This document shows, one piece after another, positions 12,666 to 12,705 of a stretch of DNA of 12,705 nt. Position numbers and translations under genes: made by a program. Position 1 is the first letter of the stretch. Each line of letters opens with the position of its first letter. Below the pieces are notes generated by a model, which did no database searches, had not been told where the DNA came from, and was given only the letters and a program-made list of their open reading frames with translations. Source of the stretch: CAYIYO01 sp964367715 (GTDB lineage Bacteria; Chlamydiota; Chlamydiia; Chlamydiales; Criblamydiaceae); the NCBI GenBank assembly GCA_964367715.1, contig CAYIYO010000052.1, forward strand, positions 1-12,705. The letters are read 5' to 3'.

Positions 12666-12705
12666 TTACGATCGCGTCAAGCCGCGATCTTCTAAAGCGG
12701 CGTCG
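12666..12705 (-). CDS. C-terminal end of a leftward gene (partial, unidentified)
   Basis: From the right window edge a minus-strand frame reads DAALEDRGLTRS and stops at TAA 12666-12668. The short peptide looks like a natural C-terminus. A second frame is also open to TAA slightly further on (RRRFRRSRLDAIVKRR), but it is less protein-like. A 7-bp inverted repeat (12670-12676 with 12683-12689) lies inside these last codons. Too little is present to identify the gene. Confidence 0.35.
   Translation of the reverse strand, partial: DAALEDRGLTRS

Noticed and set aside
12670..12689. GATCGCG-N6-CGCGATC hairpin as a terminator
   Set aside because: It lies inside the last codons of the apparent leftward gene and has no T-run in either direction.
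1..12705. CRISPR array
   Set aside because: No regularly spaced direct repeats with spacers occur; the repeats present are inverted and few.

Overview
The window looks like chromosome of a chlamydia, most likely an environmental (amoeba-associated) lineage rather than Chlamydia proper. The strongest pointer is the rightward block of two unannotated inner-membrane proteins, a repeat-containing lipoprotein, 5-formyltetrahydrofolate cyclo-ligase and recA. From memory this matches the order of C. trachomatis CT646-CT650. An sdhCAB operon with a fused-membrane-anchor SdhC and a short lipoate ligase fit the same group. The species call is inference; no search was possible.

Layout. Positions 1-67 hold the apparent tail of an upstream rightward gene, followed by a short lipoate-protein ligase (lplA, + strand, 165-878). 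A 231-base gap between converging genes leads to a leftward ArnT/PMT-like membrane glycosyltransferase (1110-2657). The gap between that gene and sdhB carries a nested inverted repeat with a very stable hairpin (2704-2754). Leftward sdhC-sdhA-sdhB (6321 down to 2814) encode a di-haem type succinate:quinone oxidoreductase. From a divergent, promoter-bearing gap at about 6322-6454 a tightly overlapped rightward operon starts: a PilM/GspL-like actin-fold protein with one membrane segment, a GspM/PilO-like single-pass protein, a lipoprotein with YwqK/MORN-like repeats, and the folate enzyme. recA follows with its own ribosome binding site and a probable promoter.

The last 900 bases have no conserved gene. 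After recA comes a 13-bp perfect hairpin, then a 363-base composite inverted repeat (11898-12260). Its two arms, about 134 bases each, are each built from four small hairpins, and every difference between the arms falls outside the hairpin stems. To its right lie a small acidic leftward reading frame with an interrupted upstream extension (12297-12584), a two-tier hairpin (12588-12640), and the apparent tail of a leftward gene at the window edge.

How the genes fit together. sdhCAB links the TCA cycle to the quinone pool, and LplA would lipoylate the E2/H-type proteins of the 2-oxoacid dehydrogenases that feed that cycle. The three-gene envelope cluster before recA resembles the inner-membrane assembly platform of a type II secretion or type IV pilus machine (GspL/GspM, PilM/N/O) joined to an outer-envelope lipoprotein. 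This is the best candidate here for an under-described system. The inverted-repeat element after recA is the best candidate for an unexplained DNA structure.
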